DNA from: Flavobacteriales bacterium
Lineage (GTDB): Bacteria > Bacteroidota > Bacteroidia > Flavobacteriales > CAJXXR01
Reading direction: 5' to 3'
Assembly: GCA_025210805.1 (NCBI GenBank)
Contig: JAOAQX010000007.1
Location: forward strand, 62,001-126,000
Length of the DNA: 64,000 nucleotides
Positions 9,001 to 17,451 of the stretch are shown here, one piece after another. The position numbers and the translations under genes are program-made. How positions within the stretch are numbered: position 1 is the stretch's first letter; each line of letters begins with the position of its first letter. The notes beneath the pieces were generated by a model, which made no database searches, was not told the DNA's origin, and saw only the letters and a list, made by a program, of their open reading frames with translations.

Positions 9001-10611
9001 CCAACAATCTGGAACAATTGCTGAAGCGTAAGAATCAAAGTTTTCGCTAAAAGAATTAACAGTACCACATTCTGTAGTAAAGTTCATTGTTGTAGAAGCA
9101 CTTGTATCTGTTGCTGAACAAACTGCAAATACATTAATAGTATAGTCTGTATTTCCATTTAATCCAGTAATTGTTTCAGTAGTATCAGAACTTGTTCCTG
9201 ATGCAATTATTGTTGTTGAATCTAGTTCTGTTATTTCATAGTAATATGAATTAGCAGAAGCTACGGCATCCCAATAAACAGCAGCAGAACTATCTGTTGT
9301 TGAGTCCAAGCTTACTGTGTTTATCTCCAAACAAGATGGAGTTTGCTCCCACATAAAATTATCAATAAATCCACTACTGTAGTTCGTATTAGATAAGTAT
9401 TTAATCGCTACATAATTATGATTTGCATGCGTAATTTCTTTTCTATAAACTGTGTATGTTGAAGTAAGATCTATTGTATCCACAGGAGTGAAACTTGCTG
9501 TATCCATTGCTGATGCAATTGTTCCTACTACGAATTTACTTGTACTTGAGGAACCTTTTACCATCATGTTTATTCTATGTGTACCTGCTGCCAGAGTTGT
9601 TAATTCTGGAGACAAAGCCGTAAGATTTAAGTTTGAACCTGTTATTGAGGAATTATAAAATCTTAAATGTTTCGTTCCTATTGGACCTGTAGAGGTATAA
9701 GCTTCGATATCCGTAAAGCTATTCCCTACTTCTATAGAAGACCAACAGTCTGGTAATGCTCCTGTAGCAGTATTATCAAAAGAATCTGCAAATGTTGCGT
9801 ATGTTATACAATTTGTCGTGAAATTAAAACTCATTTCATCAGATGTAGTATCTGCTCCAGTACAATTTGTGAATATTTCTAAATTATAATCCGTATTTGG
9901 CATTAGCCCAGAGAAATTTAAAAAAGTATCCGAAGTATTTCCTTGAAATACAGCTGTAGTATTTCCTACTTCAAATAATTTATAAGCATAATCTGTTGCA
10001 TTTGCAGAACTATCTTGCCAACTTAATACAGCACTTGTATCCGTAATATTAGCATCCATTGCATAAGGAGTAAAACAAGTAAACGGAATTGTTAAAGGTC
10101 CGCTTACATCATCAATACTTAAACGCAGCTCATCTTTTGAAATCGCTTGAAAGGCAACTCTTACTGTTTGACCAGCATAAGTTCCTAATGGATATGAGTA
10201 TTTCGTCCAAGTTGTTGGAGGAGTAATATTTGTATCCAAAGTAACTGTGAAATCTGCGGTATCTGTACCATCTCCAGAGTTTGATAGTTTTAAATGAAAC
10301 TGATCTTGATAAGTACTTGAATTATTCCTCGCATAAAAATGAAGCGTATCTGTTGGAAAAATCACTAATTCTCTGGTAATTAACCAATCATTATGTGCCT
10401 GTGAAGAATGATATCCTATGGAAGCAGAATTAGATCCCGTATGCGGATTAGTACTGTACTGAGACCATGCCCTTCCAGAGGAACCATAGTCCAAAACTTC
10501 CCACCCTTGAGGGGGAAATTGATTTCCTTCAAAACTTTCGTTTAAAGGTTGTGCCATTCCTGAAAAAGAAAATAATATCAGGAAAACACTTAGTAAGTAT
10601 GAGTTTTTCAT
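6022..10611 (-). CDS. Large secreted T9SS protein with FN3 and adhesin-like repeats
   Basis: This 1529-residue protein has a signal peptide (MKNSYLLSVFLILFSFSGMAQ) and modular repeats. Five segments open with an ESFEG / ENFDS-type motif and contain choice-of-anchor-J or cleaved-adhesin-like beta-sandwich patterns (roughly residues 20-170, 270-425, 515-670, 768-928, 1022-1208). Four fibronectin III-like modules lie between them (ATSWIVEYG, GTYEVEYG, then VYVRSLC or FYVRAIC). A CARDB-like segment (~1215-1315) and PKD/Ig-like segments follow (~1318-1440). The last ~75 residues are a type A T9SS sorting domain: IAIYPNPVNDVLNI through SGNYFLIGESEKGNFVRRFVKK. It is probably exported across the outer membrane and surface-attached or released as an adhesin. 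No catalytic motif is seen. It stands alone, with its own terminator. Confidence 0.88.
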   Translation of the reverse strand: MKNSYLLSVFLILFSFSGMAQPLNESFEGNQFPPQGWEVLDYGSSGRAWSQYSTNPHTGSNSASIGYHSSQAHNDWLITRELVIFPTDTLHFYARNNSSTYQDQFHLKLSNSGDGTDTADFTVTLDTNITPPTTWTKYSYPLGTYAGQTVRVAFQAISKDELRLSIDDVSGPLTIPFTCFTPYAMDANITDTSAVLSWQDSSANATDYAYKLFEVGNTTAVFQGNTSDTFLNFSGLMPNTDYNLEIFTNCTGADTTSDEMSFNFTTNCITYATFADSFDNTATGALPDCWSSIEVGNSFTDIEAYTSTGPIGTKHLRFYNSSITGSNLNLTALSPELTTLAAGTHRINMMVKGSSSTSKFVVGTIASAMDTASFTPVDTIDLTSTYTVYRKEITHANHNYVAIKYLSNTNYSSGFIDNFMWEQTPSCLEINTVSLDSTTDSSAAVYWDAVASANSYYYEITELDSTTIIASGTSSDTTETITGLNGNTDYTINVFAVCSATDTSASTTMNFTTECGTVNSFSENFDSYASAIVPDCWANVINSTSTSARAYTYSSTSPNSGNRHIRLYNSADIDAQIYFITPELNDLPNGTHRARFFAKETGPGNTGVILGTMTSPSDTASFTVVDTVMLTATYTEYSVNYDQTTTHKFLAIKYLTDDDYCSVYIDDFNWETIPACVKPDSLMISAIGTDSMTFSWTPETAAGTYEVEYGETGFTQGSGTFVTSTDTFKTVTGLNDGTTYDFYVRAICGAGDTSLWTSEVSGTTLCNTISAITNESFEGVANGEGLTKCWSEYEDIASSSSFYGVHKYATSSAYDSSNVMRLRTSYSTSDTAILISPEFDHNLTNKSVKFYSRGSSASKLEIGTMSDPNDASTFQVYTTLDDFTTSTTEEYNAYIVDAANTDRYLAFRLTATATYSYVYIDYLTVEDAPSCVGPVSYTASTVSDTSFEVSWTNVTAATSWIVEYGNVGFTPGTGTTITTTSNPLTITGFMDGDTVDVYVRSLCSATDTSALDDPFTYTLSCAPMSVLDEDFSTFLPDCWDKYSGALTTNSTLAPVTSSFTGWRNDGYLNSGSTGAARVNIWSTGTDEWLVSPSVNLEANHAKVLKFDAGVTQYNSTNAPTGGQMGPDDRVVILISPDNGATWSSANAIYTFDTLNAPTTTGSSYTVDLTAYTGNVKIAFYAESTVAGGDRDFFIDNVEIREPEVDGGLLNFANTDTLLCEGNPIYVSANVTNVGDTALHAYDIKLNISGGSSMTYSLNTMVPKGDTVLLNLDTLNLAAGTYTLEAIMSAADDKDLGNDTITHTVTVEALPMVNAGNDTTICPGGSVQLFATGNANSYSWQSTGFTGGNGVSVGPLITTEYIVVATSAAGCETKDTLVVTVATVPNLSIAYAGGVLTASSGFTSYEWKFNNAVVNTTSSFSPTVNGDYTVTATTAEGCTETATYKVSGIGLDELDENEIAIYPNPVNDVLNINSELEVTNLRIVDAQGRTIMENILTSKGSIEVSELASGNYFLIGESEKGNFVRRFVKK

Positions 10612-10844
10612 ATGAATATAAGTTTAAAAATCATAGAAAAACATCAAAAAAAGTACCAAGTTTGCAATAATTTAACATTGAAAATTTGTATAAACTCAAA
10701 AACCGCACTATATTACTGGCTTTTTGAATGTTATATTGTTTAATTTTTAAATAAATAACACTATTTTGGTATAAAATTAAACAAATCTCAATGGATTATT
10801 TAACTTCAATTATAGTAAAACCCTTAAAAAAACATGATTTCGAC

Positions 10845-10852
10845 TATCTTTG
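10845..10852 (+). promoter_or_regulatory. -7 box upstream of dtd
   Basis: TATCTTTG matches the TAnnTTTG consensus 19 bp before the dtd ATG. The rest of the 260-bp gap before it is AT-rich with no other signal I can support. Confidence 0.55.
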
Positions 10853-10871
10853 AGAGATAAGAATCTGCAAA

Positions 10872-11327
10872 ATGAGAATGATTTTACAACGTGTTTCACA
10901 GGCACGACTCACTTCAAGAAAAAACTTCCTTTCTGAAATTCAAAACGGGCTATTCATCTTAGTAGGCGTGGGAGACGAGGATAGCAAAGAAGATGCCAAA
11001 TGGCTTGTTCAAAAAGTGTTAAAATGCCGTATTTTTTCTGATGAAAATGATCTTATGAATTTATCGGTCATGGATACCAAAGGTGAATTACTGGTGGTCA
11101 GTCAATTTACCCTTCATGCTTCTTATAAAAAAGGAAATAGACCTTCATTCATAAAAGCTGCAAAAGCTCAAAAAGCTTTAGAACTTTATGAATATACCGT
11201 CAATCTCTTCAAAGAACAATATCAAGAAAGTGCCGTAAAAATGGGCTCTTTTGGAAATCATATGGAGATTTCTTGCGTAAACGACGGACCAGTAACCCTC
11301 ATTTTTGATAGTAAAAACAAAGAATAA
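10872..11327 (+). CDS. dtd: D-aminoacyl-tRNA deacylase
   Basis: This 151-residue enzyme hydrolyses D-amino acids (and glycine mischarged on tRNA-Ala) from tRNA. It starts with the family pattern MRMILQRVSQARL, has the active-site stretch VVSQFTLHAS (SQFT), the GNRPSF loop, and ends with the second signature NDGPVTL, which contributes the cross-subunit Gly-cisPro pocket of the dimer. Length is normal. The stop shares one base with the ATG of the MazG-like gene, so the two are probably translated together. Confidence 0.95.
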   Translation: MRMILQRVSQARLTSRKNFLSEIQNGLFILVGVGDEDSKEDAKWLVQKVLKCRIFSDENDLMNLSVMDTKGELLVVSQFTLHASYKKGNRPSFIKAAKAQKALELYEYTVNLFKEQYQESAVKMGSFGNHMEISCVNDGPVTLIFDSKNKE

Positions 11328-11653
11328 TGGAACTAAAAGAATTACAAGAACAAGTAGATAATTGGATCAAGACCTATGGCGTACGTTATTTTAGTGAGCT
11401 AACCAATATGGCAATCCTCACAGAAGAAGTAGGCGAACTGGCAAGAATCATGAGCCGACGCTATGGTGAACAATCCGAAAAAGAGAGCGATAAAAACAAA
11501 GACTTAGGCGATGAAATTGCGGATGTACTTTGGGTGCTTACCTGCATTGCAAATCAAACAGGAATAGACCTAGAAAAAGCCCTCCAAAAAAACTTCGAAA
11601 AGAAAACCCAACGTGATGCTACAAGGCATTTGGAAAATAAAAAACTGGAGTGA
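11327..11653 (+). CDS. MazG-like nucleotide pyrophosphohydrolase
   Basis: This 108-residue all-alpha NTP-PPase has the MazG metal-binding pattern: EEVGELARIM (ExxE) around residues 30-40 and DLGDEIADVLWVLTCIA (ExxD) around residues 61-77. Enzymes of this size hydrolyse (d)NTPs to monophosphates and pyrophosphate, cleaning the nucleotide pool. It directly follows dtd with a one-base overlap, so both quality-control enzymes are on one message. It is downstream-adjacent to a repeat element. Confidence 0.88.
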   Translation: MELKELQEQVDNWIKTYGVRYFSELTNMAILTEEVGELARIMSRRYGEQSEKESDKNKDLGDEIADVLWVLTCIANQTGIDLEKALQKNFEKKTQRDATRHLENKKLE

Positions 11654-11664
11654 TAGATTTGAAA

Positions 11665-11783
11665 GTTAATTACTCAATGGCATAAGCCCCTTCAAAGAGA
11701 GGAAGGGGGATATTCTACAAAAAAAATACTCCAAAAATGAAACTAAAACCTATGGGTAAATTAACACCAAAAATGGAATTATT
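11665..11783. repeat. Modular intergenic repeat, type II (copy 1)
   Basis: This 119-bp element begins GTTAATTACTCA and ends TGGGTAAATTAACACC plus a short tail, so the ends are inverted copies of a GTTAATTTACYCA module. Inside it, CCCCTTC pairs with GAAGGGG. The same order of blocks (ATAAGCCCC, TTCTACAA, ACTCC, TATGGGTAAATTAACA) recurs at 31911-32050, and the end module recurs in the type I repeats at 13056, 58715 and 62824. Confidence 0.7.
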
Positions 11784-11898
11784 TATCAAACAGTTTGACG
11801 CTATTTATCATAAAATATCATCCAAAAAAGGGTGCTCCAAACAGTTTTCACAACAAAACAACCGAGGTGTTCAGTAAAATTATTAGTAATAAAATAGC

Positions 11899-12084
11899 TT
11901 AATCAGATTTTTTATCACTATTTTTTTTCTTTTCAAGTAGTACTAGATATACACCTCCACAAACGAGAAAAACACTAATCATGTTTTTATAATCATAAAT
12001 ATGATCTGTATTAAATAAGAAAACCCCTATTGCTACTGCAACTGAATAATAGGTTAGAGAAAAGGCTGTTTGTGTTTTTTTCAT
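11899..12084 (-). CDS. Small two-helix membrane protein, hypothetical
   Basis: This 61-residue protein has two hydrophobic segments (FSLTYYSVAVAIGVFLF and MISVFLVCGGVYLVLL) and a basic tail EKKKNSDKKSD, suggesting a hairpin in the inner membrane. I recognise no family. It lies 74 bp downstream of the next hypothetical membrane gene on the same strand and could be co-transcribed with it. Being short and AT-rich, it might be spurious, but the coherent TM-loop-TM-charged tail favours a real gene. Confidence 0.5.
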   Translation of the reverse strand: MKKTQTAFSLTYYSVAVAIGVFLFNTDHIYDYKNMISVFLVCGGVYLVLLEKKKNSDKKSD

Positions 12085-12158
12085 AGTTTCTGTATTTTGA
12101 ATTAATAATTGTATGTGGGATCGTTAATTTCATGATATATTTTTCTAAATTAACAGAA

Positions 12159-12701
12159 CTAATAAATTGACATACCTAAATACCCTAACATTAATAACAA
12201 TGCGATAAAATGGATAAATGGAAACATCACCATTCTATTATGCTTGAATTCTAAGTAGCTACGAATAAAAAACGAAAGGAAAAATGTTATTAAAAAAGCC
12301 ATTTCTATTTCAGAAAAATTCGCTTTATATATCAATGATAGCACTAAGCCTATTAACGACAAAATCATGGAAACTATAGTAGAAACTCCCGAAGATTCAT
12401 TGTTTATATAAAATGAAGGTTTAATAGAGTATGATAATGACATACAATTTGAAAATAAAAGTGACCAATATCCTCGATCTTCCAGAATTATAAACAATTC
12501 TTCAGTGTTTTTATCCACACTGGACAAATCAACTGTTACTGAATGGTAATCCAGTTTGAACACTGCTTTCTTAGAACTAGAAGAATCTAATGCAATCTCC
12601 TGTCCAAAAAACAAATTTTGTTTTTGTCTTTTGCCATCCAAGAATACCTTAATAGACCTTGCAGCGTAATATGGTGTTTGATTAATTGCTTTTACAATCA
12701 T
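12159..12701 (-). CDS. Hypothetical membrane protein
   Basis: This 180-residue protein has a soluble N-terminal part (~residues 1-110) with a beta-rich pattern (SIKVFLDGKRQKQNLFFGQ, KAVFKLDYHSVTVDL) and three C-terminal membrane helices (IVSMILSLIGLVLSLIY, MAFLITFFLSFFI, FIHFIALLLMLGYLGM). The N-terminal portion resembles proteins that attach a short Ig-like domain to a membrane anchor, but I do not recognise the family. It is leftward, upstream of a small TM gene and next to a repeat-rich gap. Confidence 0.6.
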   Translation of the reverse strand: MIVKAINQTPYYAARSIKVFLDGKRQKQNLFFGQEIALDSSSSKKAVFKLDYHSVTVDLSSVDKNTEELFIILEDRGYWSLLFSNCMSLSYSIKPSFYINNESSGVSTIVSMILSLIGLVLSLIYKANFSEIEMAFLITFFLSFFIRSYLEFKHNRMVMFPFIHFIALLLMLGYLGMSIY

Positions 12702-13055
12702 AATAATTTAAATTTTTTCCCATTTTGAAATAAAAATATTAATATGGCTTACACTCATTACATAGACTTAAATCAATGATATCGATACTATTAATATTTT
12801 GTAAATCCATTAGTTGTTCGTATTTTTTTTATTGATTCAACAGCACTAAGCTATATTTTTTTGTAAAAAATAGCAAAGTTTTTTTAATGTAATTTATTAA
12901 TCTGTTTAATCTTATAAAAAACTTTTGATGTCAACTCAAAAAATAACATTGCCTAACTTCTTTATTTATGTGCGCTTAGTCACTTTGCTTATTTCTTGAT
13001 TTTCCTTATCTAGAACCATTCTGAATTATGTACCACTTGAATGCAAATGTGTTTT
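12702..13055. other. Gene-free AT-rich stretch before a repeat cluster
   Basis: The first 354 bp of an 822-bp gap between the hypothetical membrane gene and ribE hold no open frame, tRNA or hairpin I can support. The remainder carries three repeat features described separately (13056-13163, 13217-13340 and 13383-13450) and the ribE promoter. Confidence 0.5.
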
Positions 13056-13163
13056 ATACCGATTACTTGCTAAAATTACCCACTTATTTCACTGCGTTCA
13101 TAACTGGCTTTTAGCAATGTATCGGCATAATACCTATGGGTAAATTAACACCAAAAATGGTAT
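13056..13163 (-). repeat. Palindromic dispersed repeat, type I (copy C)
   Basis: This 108-bp copy lies in reverse orientation relative to those at 58715 and 62824 and is nearly identical to 58715-58823. It consists of a hairpin core with ends ATACCGATTACTTGCTAAAA and TTTTAGCAATGTATCGGCAT (16 of 20 positions complementary), plus an adjoining module ACCTATGGGTAAATTAACAC shared with the type II elements. It encodes no protein. Confidence 0.85.
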
Positions 13164-13216
13164 TATTACTGGAAAAAGGTATTTGGAAGCGGGGTGTGTA
13201 GAAGATTTTGTTCTCG

Positions 13217-13340
13217 ATACAATTTTTGATTTCATTGCATTTCATCAAAAACCACTCAAACTGACAAAAGCATACAATTTTTGATTCCATTGCATTTCAT
13301 CAAATATCACTCGAATTGACAAAAGCATACAATTTTTACT
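13217..13340 (+). repeat. 55-bp tandem repeat, two units plus a partial third
   Basis: ATACAATTTTT recurs at 13217, 13272 and 13327, an exact 55-bp period. The units share CATTGCATTTCATCAAA and TGACAAAAGC and differ at only a few bases; the third copy breaks off after the first block. The array lies between two dispersed repeats in the ribE upstream gap. Confidence 0.85.
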
Positions 13341-13382
13341 TCTCTGTCAGTTCAGTCCCGATGATCTCGGGATAAACTCTGA

Positions 13383-13450
13383 CCCGATACATTGTGAAAA
13401 CTATTTTATGAATAAAATAAAGTAGTGAGAATTGAACAAGTAATCGGTAT
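13383..13450 (+). repeat. Diverged copy of type I hairpin core
   Basis: It begins CCCGATACATTGTGAAAA and ends AACAAGTAATCGGTAT, matching the two ends of the type I core (GCCGATACATTGCTAAAA and AGCAAGTAATCGGTAT), with a diverged middle that keeps an AGTAGTGAGA block. It lies 40 bp before the ribE -7 box. Confidence 0.6.
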
Positions 13451-13489
13451 AATCACAAAAAACTCAAATAGAAATCCCGATAGATTTTG

Positions 13490-13497
13490 TACTTTTG
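13490..13497 (+). promoter_or_regulatory. -7 box upstream of ribE
   Basis: TACTTTTG fits TAnnTTTG and lies 26 bp before the ribE ATG. The gap between box and start is too short for an FMN riboswitch, and none is visible upstream. Confidence 0.5.
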
Positions 13498-13523
13498 TAA
13501 ATTAATATTTTCATCAAAAATCT

Positions 13524-14123
13524 ATGTTTACGGGAATCATCGAAACTACGGGGAAAGTGGTGAAGATGGTACAAGAGGATACCAATATCCACTTTACTAT
13601 TGAAACTGAGATAACCCCCGAACTAAAAATAGACCAAAGTGTTGCCCACAACGGTGTCTGCCTTACAGTGGTGGAAAAAAACGAAAACCAATATGTGGTA
13701 ACCGCTATAGACGAAACCCTAAAAAGATCTAACCTACAAGACTGGAAAGAAGGAACTGCTGTAAACCTAGAGCGCTGTACGCAAATGAATGGCAGACTAG
13801 ATGGTCATATTGTACAAGGACATGTAGATACCACAGGAATTTGTACCCAAGTAGAAAACGAAAATGGAAGTTGGAAATACACCATAGAATACAAGCCCAT
13901 TAAAGAAGAGTATCTTACCGTAGAAAAAGGATCAATCTGTATTAATGGTGTTTCACTTACAGTGGTAGATTCTACTCCAACAAGTTTTTCGGTAGCGATT
14001 ATTCCTTATACACATGAGCATACAAACTTTTATCAGCTCAAGGAAGGAGATCAGGTAAACTTAGAATTTGATATAATCGGAAAATACCTAGTGGCTTTAG
14101 CCCAAAAACGCGGAAAAGAATAG
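13524..14123 (+). CDS. ribE: Riboflavin synthase, alpha subunit
   Basis: This 199-residue enzyme joins two molecules of 6,7-dimethyl-8-ribityllumazine to form riboflavin. It has the expected pseudo-repeat of two lumazine-binding barrels: [12 protein letters not shown] starts the first, and the second covers [16 protein letters not shown] to the end (from about residue 92). The paired HNGVCLTVV and INGVSLTVV segments mark the two halves. Length is typical. It is first in a run with aspS (1-bp gap) and purH, so vitamin, tRNA and purine genes share a transcript. Confidence 0.95.
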   Translation: MFTGIIETTGKVVKMVQEDTNIHFTIETEITPELKIDQSVAHNGVCLTVVEKNENQYVVTAIDETLKRSNLQDWKEGTAVNLERCTQMNGRLDGHIVQGHVDTTGICTQVENENGSWKYTIEYKPIKEEYLTVEKGSICINGVSLTVVDSTPTSFSVAIIPYTHEHTNFYQLKEGDQVNLEFDIIGKYLVALAQKRGKE

Positions 14124-14124
14124 C

Positions 14125-15888
14125 ATGAATAAATATCGATCGCATACTTGTGGAGAACTCAGAATGAGTCACCAAGGAGAAAGCGTAAAACTAAGCGGTT
14201 GGACGCAAAGAGTGAGAGAAATGGGTGGAATGATCTTTATAGACTTGAGAGATCGTTATGGAATCACCCAATTGAAATTTGACCAAGAAATTAACCCAGA
14301 ACTTGTTGAAAAAGCCAAATCTATTGGAAGAGAAACGGTTTTGGGAATCCAAGGAACGGTGATAGAACGTAGTTCTAAAAACAATAATATTCCTACTGGA
14401 GAAATAGAAATTGAAGTAACAAATCTTCAAATACTTAATCCTGCAAAAACACCTCCATTTACCATAGAAGACAAAACAGATGGTGGAGATGATTTGAGAA
14501 TGCAATATCGCTACCTAGATCTTAGGAGAAATCCAGTAAGAGAAAACCTTATTTTGAGATCTAAAGTAGCCATCGAGACAAGAAAATACCTTTCGGATAG
14601 AGAATTTATTGAGGTAGAAACTCCTGTTCTAATAAAATCCACTCCCGAAGGAGCAAGAGATTTTGTAGTGCCTTCTAGAATGAACAAAGGAGAATTCTAC
14701 GCCTTGCCTCAGTCTCCTCAAACTTTTAAGCAATTGCTTATGGTTTCTGGTTTCGATAAATATTTTCAGATTGTAAAATGCTTTAGAGACGAGGATTTAA
14801 GAGCCGATCGTCAGCCTGAGTTTACTCAAATAGACTGCGAAATGTCTTTTGTGGAGCAAGAAGATATTCTCAATACTTTTGAAGGACTTACTCGTCATTT
14901 GATTAAAGAAACAAAAGGAGTAGAACTTGGAGATTTCCCAAGAATGACTTACGATGACGCTATGCGTCTTTATGGGTCTGACAAACCTGATACCCGTTTT
15001 GGGATGGAGTTTGTAGATTTTACAGAAGAAACTCAAAACAAAGGATTTGCCATTTTTGACCAAGCCGAAATCATCATCGGAATTCTTGCCAAAGGATGTG
15101 CAGACTATAGCCGAAAGAAAACCGACAAGCTTACCAAGTGGGTGCAAAGACCACAGATAGGAGCCAAAGGAATGGTGTATGCCAAATGGAATGAAGACGG
15201 GAGTACAAAATCATCAGTAGATAAATTTTATAGCTCAGAGCAAATCATTTCTTGGTTTGAAAAAGCTGGAGGAGAAAAAGGGGATATGATCCTGATACTT
15301 TCTGGAGAAAAAGACAAAACGAGAAAACAACTTTCTGAGCTGCGTCTTGAGATGGGAAGCCAACTAGGATTAAAAGATCCTGAAAAATTTGCTCCACTTT
15401 GGGTATTAGATTTTCCACTCCTTGAATGGGATGAAGAAAGTGAGCGTTATCACGCCATGCATCACCCATTTACCTCACCAAAAGATGAAGATATTGCAAG
15501 AATTGCGACACATCCTGCAGACGTGAGAGCCAATGCCTATGACTTGGTTCTTAATGGATCTGAAATAGGAGGAGGATCTATCAGAATACACGATAGAGAA
15601 ATACAAAACCAAATGTTTCATCACCTTGGGTTTACCCAAGAAGAAGCATTAGCACAGTTCGGATTCCTTTTGGAAGCCTTTGAATATGGAGCACCACCAC
15701 ATGGTGGAATTGCTTTCGGACTGGATAGACTTTGTTCTATCATCGGAGGAGCTGAATCTATTAGAGATTATATCGCCTTCCCAAAAAATAACTCGGGTAG
15801 AGATGTCATGATAGACGCACCAGCCCACATAGATCAATCACAACTTCAAGAGCTTTCACTGGTATTAAACCTTGAAGAAAAAAATTAG
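14125..15888 (+). CDS. aspS: Aspartyl-tRNA synthetase
   Basis: This 587-residue class II synthetase charges tRNA-Asp. An N-terminal OB-fold anticodon domain ([20 protein letters not shown], residues 24-43) is followed by the catalytic core: motif 2 region [18 protein letters not shown], the bacterial GAD insertion in the middle (~residues 280-420) and motif 3 [13 protein letters not shown] near the C-terminus. Length fits the bacterial type. It follows ribE by 1 bp and precedes purH by a few bases. Confidence 0.97.
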   Translation: MNKYRSHTCGELRMSHQGESVKLSGWTQRVREMGGMIFIDLRDRYGITQLKFDQEINPELVEKAKSIGRETVLGIQGTVIERSSKNNNIPTGEIEIEVTNLQILNPAKTPPFTIEDKTDGGDDLRMQYRYLDLRRNPVRENLILRSKVAIETRKYLSDREFIEVETPVLIKSTPEGARDFVVPSRMNKGEFYALPQSPQTFKQLLMVSGFDKYFQIVKCFRDEDLRADRQPEFTQIDCEMSFVEQEDILNTFEGLTRHLIKETKGVELGDFPRMTYDDAMRLYGSDKPDTRFGMEFVDFTEETQNKGFAIFDQAEIIIGILAKGCADYSRKKTDKLTKWVQRPQIGAKGMVYAKWNEDGSTKSSVDKFYSSEQIISWFEKAGGEKGDMILILSGEKDKTRKQLSELRLEMGSQLGLKDPEKFAPLWVLDFPLLEWDEESERYHAMHHPFTSPKDEDIARIATHPADVRANAYDLVLNGSEIGGGSIRIHDREIQNQMFHHLGFTQEEALAQFGFLLEAFEYGAPPHGGIAFGLDRLCSIIGGAESIRDYIAFPKNNSGRDVMIDAPAHIDQSQLQELSLVLNLEEKN

Positions 15889-15895
15889 CATTACC

Positions 15896-17419
15896 ATGAC
15901 AAACATTAAAGCAAAATCAGCCTTAATATCGGTATTTTATAAAGACGGACTCGCCCCAATTGTTCAAAAATTACACGAATTGGGAATTGAAATATACTCC
16001 ACTGGAGGAACTCAAAAGTTTATTGAAGACCTTGAAATTCCTGTAAACCGTGTGGAAGACACCACAGGGTATCCATCCATTTTAGGAGGTAGGGTAAAAA
16101 CCCTTCACCCAAATGTGTTTGGAGGTATTCTTTGGAGAAGAGGATTAGAAGATGATATTCGTGATACCCAAAAACATGATATTCCATCTTTTGATATCGT
16201 TATTGTAGATCTTTATCCTTTTGAAGAAACAGTAGCTTCTGGAGCAGAAGAAGCAGACATTATCGAAAAAGTAGATATCGGAGGGATTTCCTTAATCCGT
16301 GCAGCAGCCAAGAACTTTAAAGATGTAGTCATTATTCCTTCTAGAAATGAATATGCCAGACTTCTCACGATCTTAAATGAAGCTGAGGGAGAAACTACAT
16401 TGGAACAAAGAAAAAACTTTGCCACACGTGCTTTTCAAGTATCTTCTCACTACGATACAGAGATTTATAAATATTTCAACAAAGAAGGGGACTTTAAAGT
16501 ATTTAGAGAGAGTTTTTCTAGTTATGAAGAACTTCGTTATGGAGAAAACCCTCACCAAGAAGGAATATTCCATGGAAATCTATCAGAAATGTTTGACCAG
16601 CTCAATGGAAAAGCCATTTCTTACAACAACCTTTTGGATATCGATGCAGCCGTAAACCTCATTGGAGAATTTGACGAAACAACCTTTGCCGTTCTAAAAC
16701 ACAATAATGCATGTGGAATTGCCAGTAGAGACAATGTTCTTTTGGCTTGGAAAGATGCTTTAGCTGGAGATCCTGTTTCTGCTTTTGGAGGGGTTTTGGC
16801 TACCAATGTAGAAGTTGGTGAAGAAGTAGCTGAAGAAATCAATAAAATTTTCTTTGAAGTGATTATTGCTCCTTCATACACAGAGGAAGCTTTAGACATT
16901 TTAAAATCGAAGAAAAACAGAATTATCTTAGTTCAAAAAGAACAACTTTCAGAAAGAAAAATCTTTAGAACCGTACTCAATGGTGTACTTGAACAAGATG
17001 CTGACCATATAACTGATAACGAAGATAATTTCACGGTAAGTACAGAAAATGAGCCTACTGAAGAACAAAAATCGGATATGATTTTTGCCTCAAAAATCTG
17101 TAAACATACCAAGTCAAATGCCATTGTTTTTGCCAAAAACAAACAACTTTTGGCAAGTGGTGTAGGACAAACATCTCGTGTAGATGCCTTAAAACAAGCG
17201 ACTATCAAAGCTAAGACTTTTGGATTTGAACTAAAAGATGCAGTAATGGCTTCCGATGCTTTTTTCCCATTCCCAGACTGCGTAGAGCTTGCTGACGAAC
17301 AAGGAATCAAGGCGGTTATCCAACCTGGAGGATCGATAAAAGACCAATTATCGATAGATTACTGTAATGAAAACGAGATGACGATGGTATTCACAGGTAC
17401 ACGCCATTTTAAACACTAA
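15896..17419 (+). CDS. purH: AICAR transformylase / IMP cyclohydrolase
   Basis: This bifunctional enzyme of about 507 residues catalyses the last two steps of IMP synthesis. The N-terminal IMP cyclohydrolase (MGS-like) domain shows ALISVFYKDGLAPIV, YSTGGTQKFIED and GGRVKTLHPNVFGGIL. The transformylase part holds RYGENPHQEGIF, LKHNNACGIA and the C-terminal QPGGSIKDQLSIDYCNE. The frame is open to a TTG at 15872 inside aspS, but ATG 15896, 8 bp after the aspS stop, gives the family N-terminus (MTNIKAKSALIS). It precedes mreB, as in many Flavobacteriia. Confidence 0.95.
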   Translation: MTNIKAKSALISVFYKDGLAPIVQKLHELGIEIYSTGGTQKFIEDLEIPVNRVEDTTGYPSILGGRVKTLHPNVFGGILWRRGLEDDIRDTQKHDIPSFDIVIVDLYPFEETVASGAEEADIIEKVDIGGISLIRAAAKNFKDVVIIPSRNEYARLLTILNEAEGETTLEQRKNFATRAFQVSSHYDTEIYKYFNKEGDFKVFRESFSSYEELRYGENPHQEGIFHGNLSEMFDQLNGKAISYNNLLDIDAAVNLIGEFDETTFAVLKHNNACGIASRDNVLLAWKDALAGDPVSAFGGVLATNVEVGEEVAEEINKIFFEVIIAPSYTEEALDILKSKKNRIILVQKEQLSERKIFRTVLNGVLEQDADHITDNEDNFTVSTENEPTEEQKSDMIFASKICKHTKSNAIVFAKNKQLLASGVGQTSRVDALKQATIKAKTFGFELKDAVMASDAFFPFPDCVELADEQGIKAVIQPGGSIKDQLSIDYCNENEMTMVFTGTRHFKH

Positions 17420-17427
17420 AATAATTT

Positions 17428-17435
17428 TATCTTTG
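17428..17435 (+). promoter_or_regulatory. -7 box upstream of mreB
   Basis: TATCTTTG (TAnnTTTG) lies 16 bp before the mreB ATG and 9 bp after the purH stop, suggesting that the cell-shape cluster has its own promoter besides read-through from purH. The leader would be only about 10 nt. Confidence 0.6.
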
Positions 17436-17451
17436 AGCTAAATATAACAAT

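Noticed and set aside
13217-13340. Possible CRISPR array (regular 55-bp spacing)
   Set aside because: The units are near-identical over their whole length, with no variable spacers, only two and a half copies, and no cas genes.
13454-13523. FMN riboswitch ahead of ribE
   Set aside because: The gap between the -7 box and the ATG is under 30 bp, and no RFN motif is visible upstream.
16377-16655. 92-codon frame within purH
   Set aside because: Out-of-frame reading of a well conserved enzyme; low-complexity content.
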